A DNA stretch of 64,000 bases, from the NCBI GenBank assembly GCA_015680685.1, contig MNCI01029171.1:57319-121318 (forward strand). The letters run 5' to 3'. Made by a program: the position numbers and the translations under genes. Origin of the DNA: Gnetum montanum. Taxonomy: Eukaryota; Streptophyta; Gnetopsida; Gnetales; Gnetaceae. Shown here in pieces: positions 50,401 to 61,199 of the stretch (positions are counted from its first letter, which is position 1; each line of letters begins with the position of its first letter). Under the pieces are notes generated by a model. The model was not told the origin of the DNA, searched no databases, and was given only the letters and a program-made list of their open reading frames with translations.

Positions 50401-51559
50401 ACTTGCGACCATGGACTAAAAACCCTAATAAATTTACTTTCATGGAAGGGGTGGTCAATAACATGATCGACCATGTAAGGTAAGTTGACCCAAAAGTGGA
50501 TAAGCTAAAATGCTATGCTAGAATCTACATTGTTGTTGCATTTACTACACCTTTTTGACTAATGTATTTCTTTATGTGTGGTATATAGCTTCTCATCTCA
50601 AGTGGGACCCTAAACGTGTTGTTAAGGTCAACGCCATGCCTGCATTTCTATCAAAGGTGACCAAAGTACCTCATCATGTATACAAAAAGGCAAGCCAATG
50701 TGCCTTGTACTCGGCATGCTCCTTGTGGGAATGCAGGCATGTAAGCAAACACCTTTGGAAACAGGTCTAGAGGCTTGAGAAGGAGAAGGCCAACCTGATT
50801 GCTGAGGTAGGAGATCTCCGCTCTAGGAACAAATTCCTATTGGCCCAAGACACCAACGATGGTAGTTAGCACACGACCATCATTGACTATGGGAGGGACT
50901 GGATGGTTGTGTGGTGCAACAATGAGGCCACCCATGAAATACTAGAGTAGTGCATGAAGATGGACTTGTTAGCCCAGAAGAATCAAGACTGGAAAGATGA
51001 CAGCAACAAGGTTTACGAATGGGGGTAGGCATAGAAAAATCATCATCATATGTATAAGCTAGAACGTGCCATCTATCATAACCAATACAAGGATGCCTCA
51101 ATCAAGTTACATACTCATGAGGTATTCTTGATATTATTTGTGCTTCTGGGACTTACGATAGGTTCCTACAATAGGTGACAGTGAGTGAGTCCCACGAAAG
51201 GGAAGTGACCTTTCTTGAGGGTGAGATCACCACTACCGCCTTTTCTCCTGGACCTCCTAGATGGACATATGCGGAGAAGGAGAAAGTTGCTACAAGCACT
51301 AATTTCGGAAACAGGAATTGGGTTGACATCACGAAAGAGGAGATCTTATGACACCTGGTGGTAGGCCTAGATTGGATACCCTCCAAAACAGACGCGAGGC
51401 CATCTTGGGTCAGTTACCCTTCAACATAGTGATAATTTACTTTGTTGGAGTCTTTGTTGTAGCTTTAGCTGACTAATATATTATTTTATGGTGTAGGATC
51501 CAAGTGAAAACATGAGGCCTACTAAAGAAGGAGATGATGGTACAGGCAAAGGGTCATAG
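47419..51559 (+). pseudogene. Family X accessory gene relic (multi-exon), copy 2
   Basis: The candidate start at 47419 gives a basic N-terminus (MAPKDKRKHRGLAKVDEVK). Downstream coding blocks: 48530-48830 (DHLVILVGKDNSHNHKNLVALDKLG in pieces), 48911-49065 (NRSGLYGDTDALALAQMALQ), 49120-49370 (LLSQGKIIGIE, HYNWAKHLSKGMKAEMVKL), an acidic Glu-run exon 49861-50133, 50155-50270, 50360-50480 (WTKNPNKFTFMEGV), 50588-51120 (coiled coil RLEKEKANLIAEVGDLRSR), 51175-51420 and 51497-51559 (ending GKGS, stop). Introns with gt...ag ends fit between them: 50480-50587, 51121-51174 and 51434-51496. There are internal stops, so it is probably dead. A homologue is at 35900-32480 on minus. Family unknown. Confidence 0.6.
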
Positions 51560-52105
51560 CTATACTAACCGAAATCATCGGTGTAAGGCTGGAAGGGAAA
51601 AAAAAACACCAAAAGATCATCAGGTAGACACAACTGACCTTTCCTTCACTTGAGGGAAAGTTAGAAAAGGAAACAAAGGCAAAGTGCCTTGGATGGTCTA
51701 CATGCAAATCAACCAAGGACTTCCCCGAACATAAACTATGGTTTGCGCTGGGGTTATCGTAACTAATGATGTGCAAAATGTAAATGGTAATGTACTAAAT
51801 GCAAATAGAGTGTATACAAAATAGTATTGCAAAAAAATATAAACTGAATGTAAAATAGAGTAAATAATATAATGGCTGGAAAAATGAACTATATTATATT
51901 GCTTAGAAAAAGTATGCACCGGTTAAAGTGTAGCTACACATGTAGATGGAAAGTCAAGCGCCAAGCCCTGGGGTGATGTGAGGTGTTTCAGAAGTGCTTG
52001 GATGCTAGGAGTTAAGTGTGCCCAAGCGCCCAAGGATTGCTGGTCTAAGTTTTCTAAGCTGTCCACCTTCAAAATTGCCAACCCTGTTTATGTGAATTGA
52101 TAGGG

Positions 52106-52113
52106 TATTTATA
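52106..52113 (-). promoter_or_regulatory. TATA box of a minus-strand LTR-like promoter
   Basis: The minus strand reads ccctataaataccctatc. It shares TATAAATACCC with the sites at 37678 and 40134. Confidence 0.55.
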
Positions 52114-52539
52114 GGGTTTGGCTAGGCTTATGTGTGGAATTCATGGATGGAATCAATGGCTGAGAATTGAGAGGAAAATAGATCAAGTGACACGTGTCTG
52201 ATGAATAGCTGTGTGTGAGTTGGACATCTGTGGGCAAGCCACATTCTTGACCAGGTACATTGTATCTTACAGCGTGTGATAACTTACTCAAGCTAGCTTA
52301 TGCTCATGGAAGCACATACAATTTAGAGCATAAGAGCTCAACAATATCAGAAATGATGAACATTTACAATGAAAAATCATAATGTACAACAAGAGAAATT
52401 GACTTCAGCTCACTTGAAACTTCTTGATCTCTGAATTGACTGCTGTAGGATGTCAATCTAAGTGGTTTTGTGGCTGTTTGAGGCATTTCTATTCCACTAG
52501 GGCTTCCAGCATGAGTTGATCTTGTCTTAGCATGTCCTT

Positions 52540-53440
52540 AACATGAGTTTGGCATGCTTTCTATCGAGCGTGATTAGTACTCATGCTACACTCACACTAC
52601 TAGCGTGACCATAGCGTGAGTGAGCCAAAAATGACATATTTCACATAAAATTTTGATTTTTTCAAGCTTATTTCTTGAGTGCAACTGTTGTATGACTATG
52701 GTTGACCCTGAGAGTGATCTAAAAATTAGAAACTAAGCTTGAAAGTAACTTGTTTTGAGAAAATTTTGGTAGCTCATGCTAGACTCACGCTGCCAGCATG
52801 AGTGCAGCATGACCACAGCATGAGCTACAAAAACTAGCAATTTTTGGACCTGAAATATGGAATTCTGGAGGCTGAAATCTGAAGTTGTCAACAATGAGCC
52901 CTGAGGATGACTTGCACCTTGGAAATCAGATCTTTTTGACTTAGTTTTGGGCTCTAAAAGTTGCTCATGCTGCACTCACGCTAGCAACGTGACCTCAGCA
53001 TGAGTGACAGTGTGAGTGTAAAAATGTAAACAATTTGTCTCCAAATTTGAATTCTCAAATGCTGAAGCTTGGAATGGTCATTAGTGGATGCCTTACACCT
53101 TAGAAATTAGATCATTGTGACTTAGTTCTGGGGCTATCTAAGTTGGTCATGTTGTACTCATGCTGCTAGCATGACCTCACTATGACCACAGCATGAGTGA
53201 GAAATTTTGCACTTTTTGACTAGAAATTTGAATCCTTGAATGTTGAAATTTGAACTAGGCACAATAGTGAATAGTGATTCTTGAGAATTCCTTGCACCCT
53301 TAGATTGAGCCACCTTTGACTTGATTCTGACACCGTTTTGAGTTGCTCACATTGAGGGCAAGCTAGCTTGACACCGTGAGTTCCATGTCTTAGTCAAATT
53401 TTACCTCTCAAATGCTCTAAAGGGCTTGAGTAGTTCTTAT
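52540..53440. repeat. 190-bp tandem repeat (about 4.5 copies), each with an imperfect palindrome
   Basis: Units start near 52579, 52771, 52962, 53144 and 53341 (partial). Each opens with a palindrome built on ctcatgct...agcatgag. At 52964-53004 it is 41 bp with arms ctcatgctg/cagcatgag and inner cacg/cgtg. At 52771-52826 the arms agctcatgct/agcatgagct are perfect. The palindrome is followed by ttt-gac..aaatttgaat-ct-aatgctgaa and tgacttagttctg. The repeats are non-coding and lie in the U3-like part of the LTR block. Confidence 0.85.
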
Positions 53441-53464
53441 TTTGAAGTGTTAGGCTGAAATTAG

Positions 53465-53543
53465 TGGTGTTTCATTAGCCCTTCTTTGTTAACATCAAGA
53501 GGAATCCACCAAAGAGGCATCGACAAAGAAGTACAAAACACCA
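53465..53543. repeat. 79-bp inverted repeat, copy 2
   Basis: This is a homologue of 41347-41423. The outer arms are tggtgttt / caaaacacca and the inner ones ctttgttaacatc / gcatcgacaaag. The inner arms differ from copy 1 at several bases but still pair. Confidence 0.8.
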
Positions 53544-54655
53544 TGAACAACCAAGTACCAATCATTATCCGTCAACCCTTGGCTAGATGTCATTGCACCA
53601 TTTTCAAAAGTACATGGGATTGAGGGCATGTAGTTCAAGATGCAAGGGGATTGGTTGTAACCAAGGGAGGTCAGGAGTTGATCAAGGGTGATAATTGTTG
53701 CCAAAATTATGGGAGATGAATGCTCTCATGTGAATGAGCTATATCTTTGGTCTTTGTCAATAGCTAGTGTTCAACAAACTCGGAGCCAGGACATACGAGG
53801 TGCATGCTTTGGAGAAACAAGATCCCTAAAGAGTGTTTACAGGAGCCTGTTGTAAATAGCCAAAGCCATGCGATGATGTGCAACATGGTTTCTTTGAGAC
53901 AAAAGTGTAATTATTTTCCAAGACAATTTCCTTCTCGCCTGGGGCTTTATATGAGAATATCCAATAGTCTTTGGTTTATGATGTCAACGGGGTCATGAAG
54001 ACCTTTTCCATGCATTTTTGTCTTTGGTCTTTTTTTTTTGTTTCTTCTTTTCTTTTGTTTTTGTTTTCTTTTTGATGTTTTCTTTTTCTCCTATTCTTTT
54101 TGGTCTTTTTGAAAGAGCTTACTTTTAGTGTTGTGCTCGTGTTCGAGCGCTTGCATTTTGTATCATGTATTGTGTACTATGTTTTGCGTTGCAACTACTT
54201 AGAGAGTCATAGTGTGCAGTAGTGTATCAAGAGCTTTGAGGTGAGTAGGGAATGTAATTGAATAGGATAAGGGGAACATGATGGGAAATAGGAGATGTAT
54301 CAAGAGTTGGGAATGTACTTATGAATGGATTGATTAACCTAATTACGGGTGTAAGGAAGAATGTGATACCTTGTTGTCATGATGAAGTGCATCCATGTGC
54401 TAATGCCTCAGGCATGTCATCCTACAAACATAACTCTGAGAAGACAAGAAAACCACAAATGGATCAGATAACTAAGCACTTTAAACAAGGAGATGAACAA
54501 GGAGATGGTTTCAATGAGTGTAATTTCAAAACAAATAGAATCATGAACAGCATCAGCTTCATCAAGGCCCATGAGACAAATTATGCAGCAGGTTCTTTGT
54601 GGAACAGGTATAGCCAATTGCAGCAACATTTCTTTTCAAGTATTGGTTGGCCATC
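53544..54655. other. Spacer with a pyrimidine-rich tract
   Basis: I cannot support a gene. Positions 54018-54113 are almost purely pyrimidine (T-rich) on plus, hence a purine tract on minus. A weak counterpart occurs at 41708-41770 in the other element. The 130-aa frame at 54321-54713 (plus) has no recognisable family and runs into the repeat array, so I do not call it a gene. Confidence 0.4.
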
Positions 54656-54659
54656 GATG

Positions 54660-55240
54660 ATGTTGCCAGTTTATAGTCTTAGCAGATTATTATGGATTAG
54701 TTTCACATCATAACCCTTTGGATGACGCTAGTTTAGCATCGTAGTAGACTATGAAGAGGCAAACCAATTTATAGTCTTAGTGGACTCTGGGTGCTTGTTT
54801 TATGTCATGGTGAACAAACGTGGAATTTTAGTGTCATACCAAATAGAGCTCTATGGTGTCGGTTTAATGTCATGACTCCAGGATACTTTGTGGTGCCAAT
54901 TTCATGTCATAGCCCCAGGACCATTCTGTGGTATCAGTTTTAAGTCATAATGCCAAGACTATTCTATGGTATTATTTTTAAGTCAAAATGCTAAGACCGT
55001 TCTGTTGTATCAGTTTTAAGTCATAATGCCAACACCGTTCTATGGTATTAGTTTTAAGTCATAATGCCAGGACTATTCTGTGGTATCAGTTTTAAGTCAT
55101 AATGCTAGGATTATTTTGTGGTATCACTTTTAAGTCATAATTCCAGGACTGTTCTATGCTATCAGTTTTAAGTCATAATACCAGGACTGTTTTGTGGTAT
55201 CAGTTTTAAGTCATAATTCCAGGACTATTCTATACCTCAA
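54660..55240 (-). repeat. Tandem array 4, 38-bp units with TGACTTAAAACT core
   Basis: The regular part (about 54900-55235) has about nine units of ttttaagtcataatgccagg followed by actattctgtggtatcag, with a 38-bp period. The left part (54660-54900) is more degenerate and spaced wider. On minus the core atgacttaaaact resembles the gaccttaaact of arrays 1-3. It lies directly downstream (minus sense) of an integrase relic, the same position as array 2. Confidence 0.85.
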
Positions 55241-55244
55241 GTTT

Positions 55245-56325
55245 ATCAAACATAGTACCATTTTAGGTACAAGTGATTTGTGGGATTAACAAACTCATTT
55301 TCGTTCATTTCAGCATGTTTGAATGCTCCATTATTGTATGCCTTGGTGACCAAGTAAGGCCCTTCCTAGTTGGCTGAGAATTTTTTTGGATGTTCACGGG
55401 CAGCCTTAAGGACTAAATATCCTTCTTTAATCAGGGGTTTATGCAGATCATGTTGTGTCATTGCCATTGTTGTTTCTAGTACCACTCAATCTAATCAAGT
55501 GTTCGAAGATGTTCTTCCTCCACTAAGTCGACGTCAGCAATGCGCAATTCATTGTTTTGACTTTCATTGAGGAGGCCTGAGAGAGCTATCCACAAAGAGG
55601 GAACATATAATTCTAAAGGTAAAACAACTTCAGATCTGTATCCAAGACTATATGGAGTTTTACCTGTAGATGTTCGATGTATTGTTCTGTATGCCCACAA
55701 TGTGTAGACTAATTGTTCATTCCATCGTTTCTTGTTTTGATTTAGCATCTTTTTTAGCACCATGATGATAGCTTTGTTTGTAGCCTCTGCTTGTCCATTG
55801 CTCTATGAGTAGTAAGGTGATGAGAATCCATGTTTAATACCCAGGCTTTCACTGAAGCTTTTAGTCTCTGCACTGCTGAACTGTGGCCCATTGTCAATAA
55901 TGATGGTCATTGGAATACCAAAATTGATCACGATGTTTTCTATTATGAAATTGCAAACATGTTTAGAAGTGGTTTTCCTAAGGGGAATAGCTTCTACCCA
56001 TTTTGTGAAGTATTCAGTTGCAGTGATAATAAAGCTATGTCCCACAGAGGATGATGGCGTTATCGATCCAATTAAGTCTAATCCCCATTTTCAGAATGGT
56101 CATGTGATTTTTGTTGTGTGCAATCATTAGGTGGAACGTGTATTAGGTTACCATGCCTTTGGAAAATGTCACATGTTCTGACCTTGGAGATGCAATTGTA
56201 CTCCATGTGTGACCAATAATACCCTAAGCGCCTAATCATTGTTGCCATTGCTTTAGGTGCAATGTGCCCTCCACAAGCATTTAGCACCATAACCCAAGGT
56301 ATGTACATCAAGCTTGGACCGGATA
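55245..56325 (-). pseudogene. Ty3/gypsy integrase relic (5'-truncated pol)
   Basis: Minus-strand integrase: zinc-finger remnant with GGHIAPKAMATMIRRLGYYW and C..C (about 56275-56180), then the catalytic core with TEYFTKWVEAIPLR (about 56015), the second Asp in IIIDNGPQFSS (about 55890) and GQAEATNK followed by LLYTLWAYRT-type sequence (about 55770-55690). The C-terminal GKTPYSLGYRSEVVLPLE lies at about 55660-55610. It is homologous to the integrase at 43870-43360 but better kept. Upstream RT and RNase H are missing: similarity ends at about 56325, where unrelated DNA begins, so a deletion or insertion border lies there. Confidence 0.88.
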
Positions 56326-57067
56326 CTTATTACTAATAGGCTAAAATAGCTTTATATTTTCATTGTACTTAGTTATAGAATTTATAATCATATTTATGGT
56401 ATTTACCCATAGCACACTTAGAGCCTACTAACATCATTTTATCATATACTGCACTAAGAGTTAAACTATATGTTTTGCACTTCGCTAACTCCAAGTAAGA
56501 AGATAACGATCACAAACTTATCATCAACTTTATAGTATACTTACATTGTCCATCCATGGATTACTATCTGGTTGAGCGTGAACACTTGTGACTTGTATAG
56601 TTGAGTGTTGAAATTCTCTACTACTCATCAAATGCTTAATTGTCCAAACCCTACCTGATAAGTCTAAAATAGAGTTAGTTTAACCTTTTAAAGTGAAAAA
56701 TGCTCATAAATCTCTAATGGAGTCAATTTATGGGGTCAATTTTTAAAGCAATCAAGTTGCAAATATAAAAATTCTTGAAGAAAATATTCCCCAAAAGAAA
56801 ACTATGGCCTATGGAAAGAATAGTCAATCTTGAAAAGTCATTATAGTAGGTGCTCTTAAGTCTACAATAAAGTCAATTATTCAAGTAGTAAAACTCCATC
56901 TATGAAAATTGCTTACTATAAGGAAATTATGGTCCATGGAACGTGGTCTAAGATGGTTAAAACTTGAGAATGAAACATGCTTTTAAGCTCACGGGATCAA
57001 TTCATAAGCATTAAATTGCAACTATGGAAATTCTCCAAGGAAATATTCGCTCGAAGAAGAGTATTAC
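56326..57067. repeat. AT-rich border DNA with a degenerate ~130-bp tandem repeat
   Basis: No gene is visible. From 56698 to 57067 three degenerate units recur (56698-56845, 56851-56977, 56978-57067). They share gctc-taa-tct, a...gtcaatt, aagca-t-aa-ttgcaa, tatgaaaatt-ct and aaggaaat words. Confidence 0.6.
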
Positions 57068-58266
57068 ATTTGGCTTTCCGGATTCATAAAACCGTTATTT
57101 AATTACCGGTTTCGGAAAGTAACCCCAATTTGGAAACGGAAGGGCAAAAGAGGGTTGAAATTTCAAAATCCTCGTAGGCATCGGTGAAACACTTCCATCT
57201 TTAATAAAATGTCAAAGCAGGTTTTATTTTTGTATAGTACAAAAGCCTCGTTGGTTGGTAATGAGCATAAAGCAGTAAAATTTATAAATAAGTATTTCCC
57301 AACTTATCTTAATATAGCAACTTTTTTATATTTGAATGCATAAAAAAGGACGTTTTAAAAAATTTTATAGCGTCTTAATAACACATCATCATAAAACTTT
57401 AACGTATTTTGCGTTAAAATAAAAGAAAAACGCCCTAAAAGGGAACTTAAATTCCAACACGGGCTAGACTCCCTCACCTTATCTATTGTTGGGCCAGAAC
57501 TTTCAGACCTGAAAGACAAGATAAGGTCGACAGAATATTTAAGACGAGGCCGGCCATTGATTTATCAGTATCTTGAGAAGAAATTGCATGGTTGATGCTA
57601 AGTTAAAGCAAAAGCAAATGAAAGCAATATCGGAAGAAGAAGCAACTGCATTTCACTGGTCGGTCGCTCATGTTGTCTTTGACGTCTTATACGTCGTCCT
57701 GCGCTGCTACTGCGACCGCCAGTTTCTAGATATGTCTCGGTTGGTGAACACAACCGACAACCGTTGTGACTTTCTCCCCCATCGTGCAACAACCTGAATA
57801 TGACATATTCCAAAATCTGGAGACCAAAGAGGAGAAACAGACGAATGTTTTTATGAACCCGAATCTTACTTGGAGTACAGGAAAGCTGGCGTAGTAAACT
57901 GGAAACAACGGAGCCGTTTCTTTTGACATCCTCTTTTTCATCAGTGTTGTTTTTCTGCGGAAGTTGGTACGCAGCTTCTGTCCATCACGCGACGATAGCC
58001 GGATGACGAGAACAATTCCAACGCTCCTGGCCTTCTACGTTAAAATGAAAAAATGTCGGAGACCCAGATTATTAATTACGGATTTGGTAGCCTCAAGCTG
58101 GTTACGCGGATTTTCCAATCGCTCATTTATGATGACAAAACTGTGTCATGACTGCTCACCTTTTGGCCCAGATACAGGAGCGAGGAGCCTGTTCAAATCC
58201 TAGGAGAGATACCACAGAACTGTATTCCACTAGTTAGCAACCCATGGCATGGAACAGAAAAACGGC
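57068..58266 (+). promoter_or_regulatory. Upstream region of the peroxidase gene
   Basis: Composition shifts from retroelement-like AT-rich to mixed DNA. Short frames at 57573-57813 on both strands overlap one another and look accidental. A CCAAT word lies at about 58116. Individual regulatory motifs cannot be assigned with confidence. Confidence 0.4.
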
Positions 58267-58273
58267 TATATAA
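58267..58273 (+). promoter_or_regulatory. TATA box of the peroxidase gene
   Basis: TATATAA in ggctatataaggtagg, 57 bp before the start codon. It is followed by a short (GGCCA)n stretch at 58278-58298 that would lie in the promoter/5' leader. The short distance implies a leader of only about 25-30 nt. Confidence 0.75.
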
Positions 58274-58329
58274 GGTAGGCCAGGCCAGGCCAGGCCAATC
58301 CAGGCAAATCAAAAAAGGGGAAAAGAGCG

Positions 58330-60363
58330 ATGAACAGTGCAAGTTTATTGTGTGTGTTTTTGTGCTTCTGCCAATACCTATGGTGGGGGACTCAAGTAGT
58401 GGAAGCACAGCTGAAGCCAGGCTTCTACGCCAAGACATGCCCCATCTTTGAAGACATAGTGAGGTCCGGCGTGCAAAACGCTGTGGCCAAAGAGAAACGC
58501 ATGGGAGCGTCCCTGCTGCGCCTTCACTTTCACGATTGCTTCGTTCAGGTTAAGTGCATAATCTCTGGTCAGTCTATTGAACGTTAAGTTGCAGGGAATT
58601 CTATAGAAGATGCCGTTCAATTTAGATGAACAGCGGACAGATTTATTGTATTTTGGCATTTTGCACAAGTTCATTTTCTCTTCATCTACGTAATACGTAA
58701 TAAAATATAGATTTCAATTTTAGTTTCAATATCTTATGTATTGTAAAATAACCTTAGAGTGCTTGTTTATCCAGTTTTAAAGATGGCAATGTTAGTTTAT
58801 CAAGTTTTAAGATGTTCCTTCTTAGCTGTTGGTTTGAAAAAGAGGTTACCCTTTTAAACCTTTTAGGACCGAGGATAATATATCTTATGTGTACTTCCGT
58901 GGGCGTAGAAATAAATTGAATAGAGAGCACACTAACGTAATGGTAACCAATGATATAATAAAAAGGTTATTTGCAGTTATTGGTTAAAATATGAAGATAA
59001 TATTTTTTGATAATGTTGATTGTAATCTGTTCCTCTCTTTTTGTGCTTTGAATTTTTATTTTTAATATATATTTTTTTTTGGGTCCAACATCCATAATAA
59101 AAAGGTCATTGCCAATGATATATGCTTAGGTATTCAGCGTTTTAGGCAAAAGTTATAAGTACATGCATTGTTATATTCCTCTACTTAATTCTTTAGGATG
59201 TATTTGGTTTCTTAAATTTCTAGGTTGTGTTTAGATGTTGAATCCCAGTAGATGCTAAAACTAAGGATTCACTACTTGCTCCAAATTTCAACTTTACAAG
59301 TGAAATCTCAAAAGCCCCATAGAAAATCCAAAAATCGAGGTAGGTGTCTTAGGTGGGTCCATTAAGAATCCCTCAGTAAATCCTCACAAAAACCACACAA
59401 AACAACCACCATTTCTAATTCAAAAAGGTGAATCCACAGATGCAGCTTAGAAGACCCAGTTAACCATAAGCTTCCTTAATGTATTAGCATGCCTATACGT
59501 GTTAGGATGCCCCTTAAAGGCATCTTTATATTGATCTGGTGTTGGTGCTGAGGGTGTACACATGAACAAAAGCCTAATATCTTTTTCAAGTGGCTACTCA
59601 AGACCCACGTGTTACAATATTGCAGGGCTGCGATGGGTCGGTGCTGCTGGACGGCTCGTCGGGGGAGCAGGAAGCCGTGCCGAACAAAAACTCGGCGCGC
59701 GGCTTCGAGGTCGTGGACAGCATCAAGTCACAGCTCGAGTCGGCCTGCCCGGGCACCGTGTCGTGTGCCGACCTCCTCACGTTGGCCGCGCGTGACTCCG
59801 TCGTTGCTCTGGGTGGCCCCTCCTGGACCGTCAGCCTCGGCCGCCGTGACTCTCGCACGTCCAACCAGAACGCCGCCAACAACGACATTCCGGGGCCCAA
59901 CTCGACGCTGGCTCAGATCATGTCCAAGTTCAGCGCCAAGGGCCTCAACTCCAACGAATTGGTGGCTCTGGTGGGCAGCCACACCATCGGTCAGGCTCGC
60001 TGCTTCTCCTTCCGCAGCCGCATCTACAACGACCTCGATATCGACCGATCTTTGGCTTCCGCTCTTAAGTCTTCTTGCCCGTCCACCAGCGGCAATGGCG
60101 ATCAGAATCTCGCGCCTCTGGATTTGCAGACGCCCACCGTCTTCGACAATAACTACTACAAGAATCTGCTGGTGAAGAAGGGGCTCCTTCACTCGGACCA
60201 GCAGATCTTCACCGGTTCCACGGCGTCCCTGGTCCAGCGCTACGCCTCGAACCAGAACTCTTTCTTCTCCGACTTCGTTTCTGCTATCATTAAGATGGGC
60301 AACATCTCCCCCCTCACCGGCTCCTCCGGCGAGATCCGCAAAAACTGCGGCCGCCCCAACTAA
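58330..60363 (+). CDS. Class III (secretory) heme peroxidase, two exons
   Basis: A plant secreted peroxidase (EC 1.11.1.7 type) that uses H2O2 to oxidise phenolics in the cell wall or apoplast. Exons are 58330-58548 and 59626-60363, spliced gt...ag in phase 0, giving 318 aa, the usual family length. Residues 1-26 form a signal peptide; the mature end begins [12 protein letters not shown]. Catalytic Arg64 and distal His68 lie in [11 protein letters not shown], with the proximal heme-ligand His192 in [12 protein letters not shown]. All eight conserved cysteines are present (37, 70, 75, 114, 120, 199, 224, 314). Distal calcium ligands include Asp69, Gly74, Asp76 and Ser78. It ends NCGRPN without a C-terminal vacuolar extension, so secretion is likely. 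The intron sits at the classical intron-1 site, directly after HFHDCFVQ; the two other introns common in angiosperm relatives are absent. The frame is intact. Substrate and expression cannot be told. Confidence 0.96.
58549..59625 (+). other. Intron 1 of the peroxidase gene
   Basis: 1077 bp, starting gttaag and ending atattgcag, much more AT-rich than the exons. The ORF that reads through from 59590 into exon 2 is intron sequence in frame by chance. A possible degenerate short-repeat element lies at about 59220-59456. Confidence 0.93.
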
Positions 60364-60490
60364 TCTAAACCCAACACATTATTCTCCACTTCCCTTCTTT
60401 CTGTTTGTTCACTGCAATTCAAAGTTTCCACATTTAGGGGTCTACACTAAGATGCCCTTTCCTGCCGTGAGAAATAATATTGTAATGTCC
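60364..60490 (+). terminator. Probable 3' UTR and poly(A) region of the peroxidase gene
   Basis: After the stop codon a T/C-rich 3' UTR runs to gagaaataatattgtaatg (about 60469-60487), a plausible plant near-upstream element and cleavage zone. The exact site is not determinable. Confidence 0.45.
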
Positions 60491-60500
60491 CAGTCAATGC

Positions 60501-60570
60501 TGTATTTGTTTTCTTACAGCGAGTGAATCTTTCCTTGTATTTGTTTTCTTACAGCGAGTGAATCTTTCCT
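60501..60570. repeat. Perfect 35-bp tandem duplication
   Basis: Positions 60501-60535 and 60536-60570 are identical (tgtatttgttttcttacagc, then gagtgaatctttcct). It lies just downstream of the peroxidase. Perfect identity means it is recent or an assembly effect. Confidence 0.95.
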
Positions 60571-61195
60571 TGTCTGTGTGTGACCCACATAGATCAGTAT
60601 CAGTGAATAACATGGCTAAAGCATGCATCTGGTCAAACAAATATCTGAGCATGCACGTTGTGGTATTCAGTGACTGCGTGACTCCCAAATTTGGATGTAA
60701 AAGGCTTGCTTATTGTTTGCCACTTTTTCCCATTTTGTTACCGAACAGAAAATAATCTCTAAAGTTTTCTTGTTAAACCATATATATTTGTATATGAATT
60801 CTACGGAGGGTTTTTGGAATCCCTTTGACATTCCAGCTACGATATGTAATTTACCGAAGATATGAGCCAGCATCGCACGCATTAGGTGAAAGTACTGGAT
60901 CTCAATGAGTGGCAACCATCGATACGAATTAATATGGAAAATTTTGGGCGTCATCAACTCTTAATAGACTTTTTTGACTTTTTTCCACTATTAAGCCTTG
61001 ATGTATGAACATATGATTACATGTTGAAAGCTTCAAACTCAATGTGGAGAATTGTTGGAATTTTTTCCAAGGAAATGCAAACCATATCTTCATGAAGTAC
61101 TCTATGTTTTTCAATACATATATTAAAATTAAACGAAAATGATGATTTTGATGGTAATGATATTCAATATATTTGAAACAATACTTCTAGGTTAA
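60571..61195. other. 3' flank of the peroxidase without a gene
   Basis: Short frames on both strands (60494-61114) overlap and show no family resemblance. Nothing else is recognised. Confidence 0.5.
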
Positions 61196-61199
61196 CACG

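Larger units (their letters stand above)
51560..53464 (-). repeat. LTR-like block, minus orientation, with palindromic tandem repeats in its upstream part
   Basis: The minus-strand order is: 77-bp inverted repeat (53465-53543), a 190-bp tandem repeat (52520-53440), a TATA box at 52106-52113, then AT-rich leader sequence. The layout parallels 41423-38385 (inverted repeat, palindrome-rich region, TATA box). The 3' border was not found. Small frames at 51522-51919 and 52109-52291 look like noise. Confidence 0.5.

Noticed and set aside
54321-54713. 130-aa plus-strand frame
   Set aside because: No family resemblance, AT-rich surroundings, its end runs into the tandem array, and it is antisense to the element.
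57573-57941. Short frames upstream of the peroxidase
   Set aside because: They overlap on both strands with no recognisable domain.
59609-60192. 188-aa plus and 154-aa minus frames inside peroxidase exon 2
   Set aside because: They are shadows of the peroxidase frame in GC-rich DNA.
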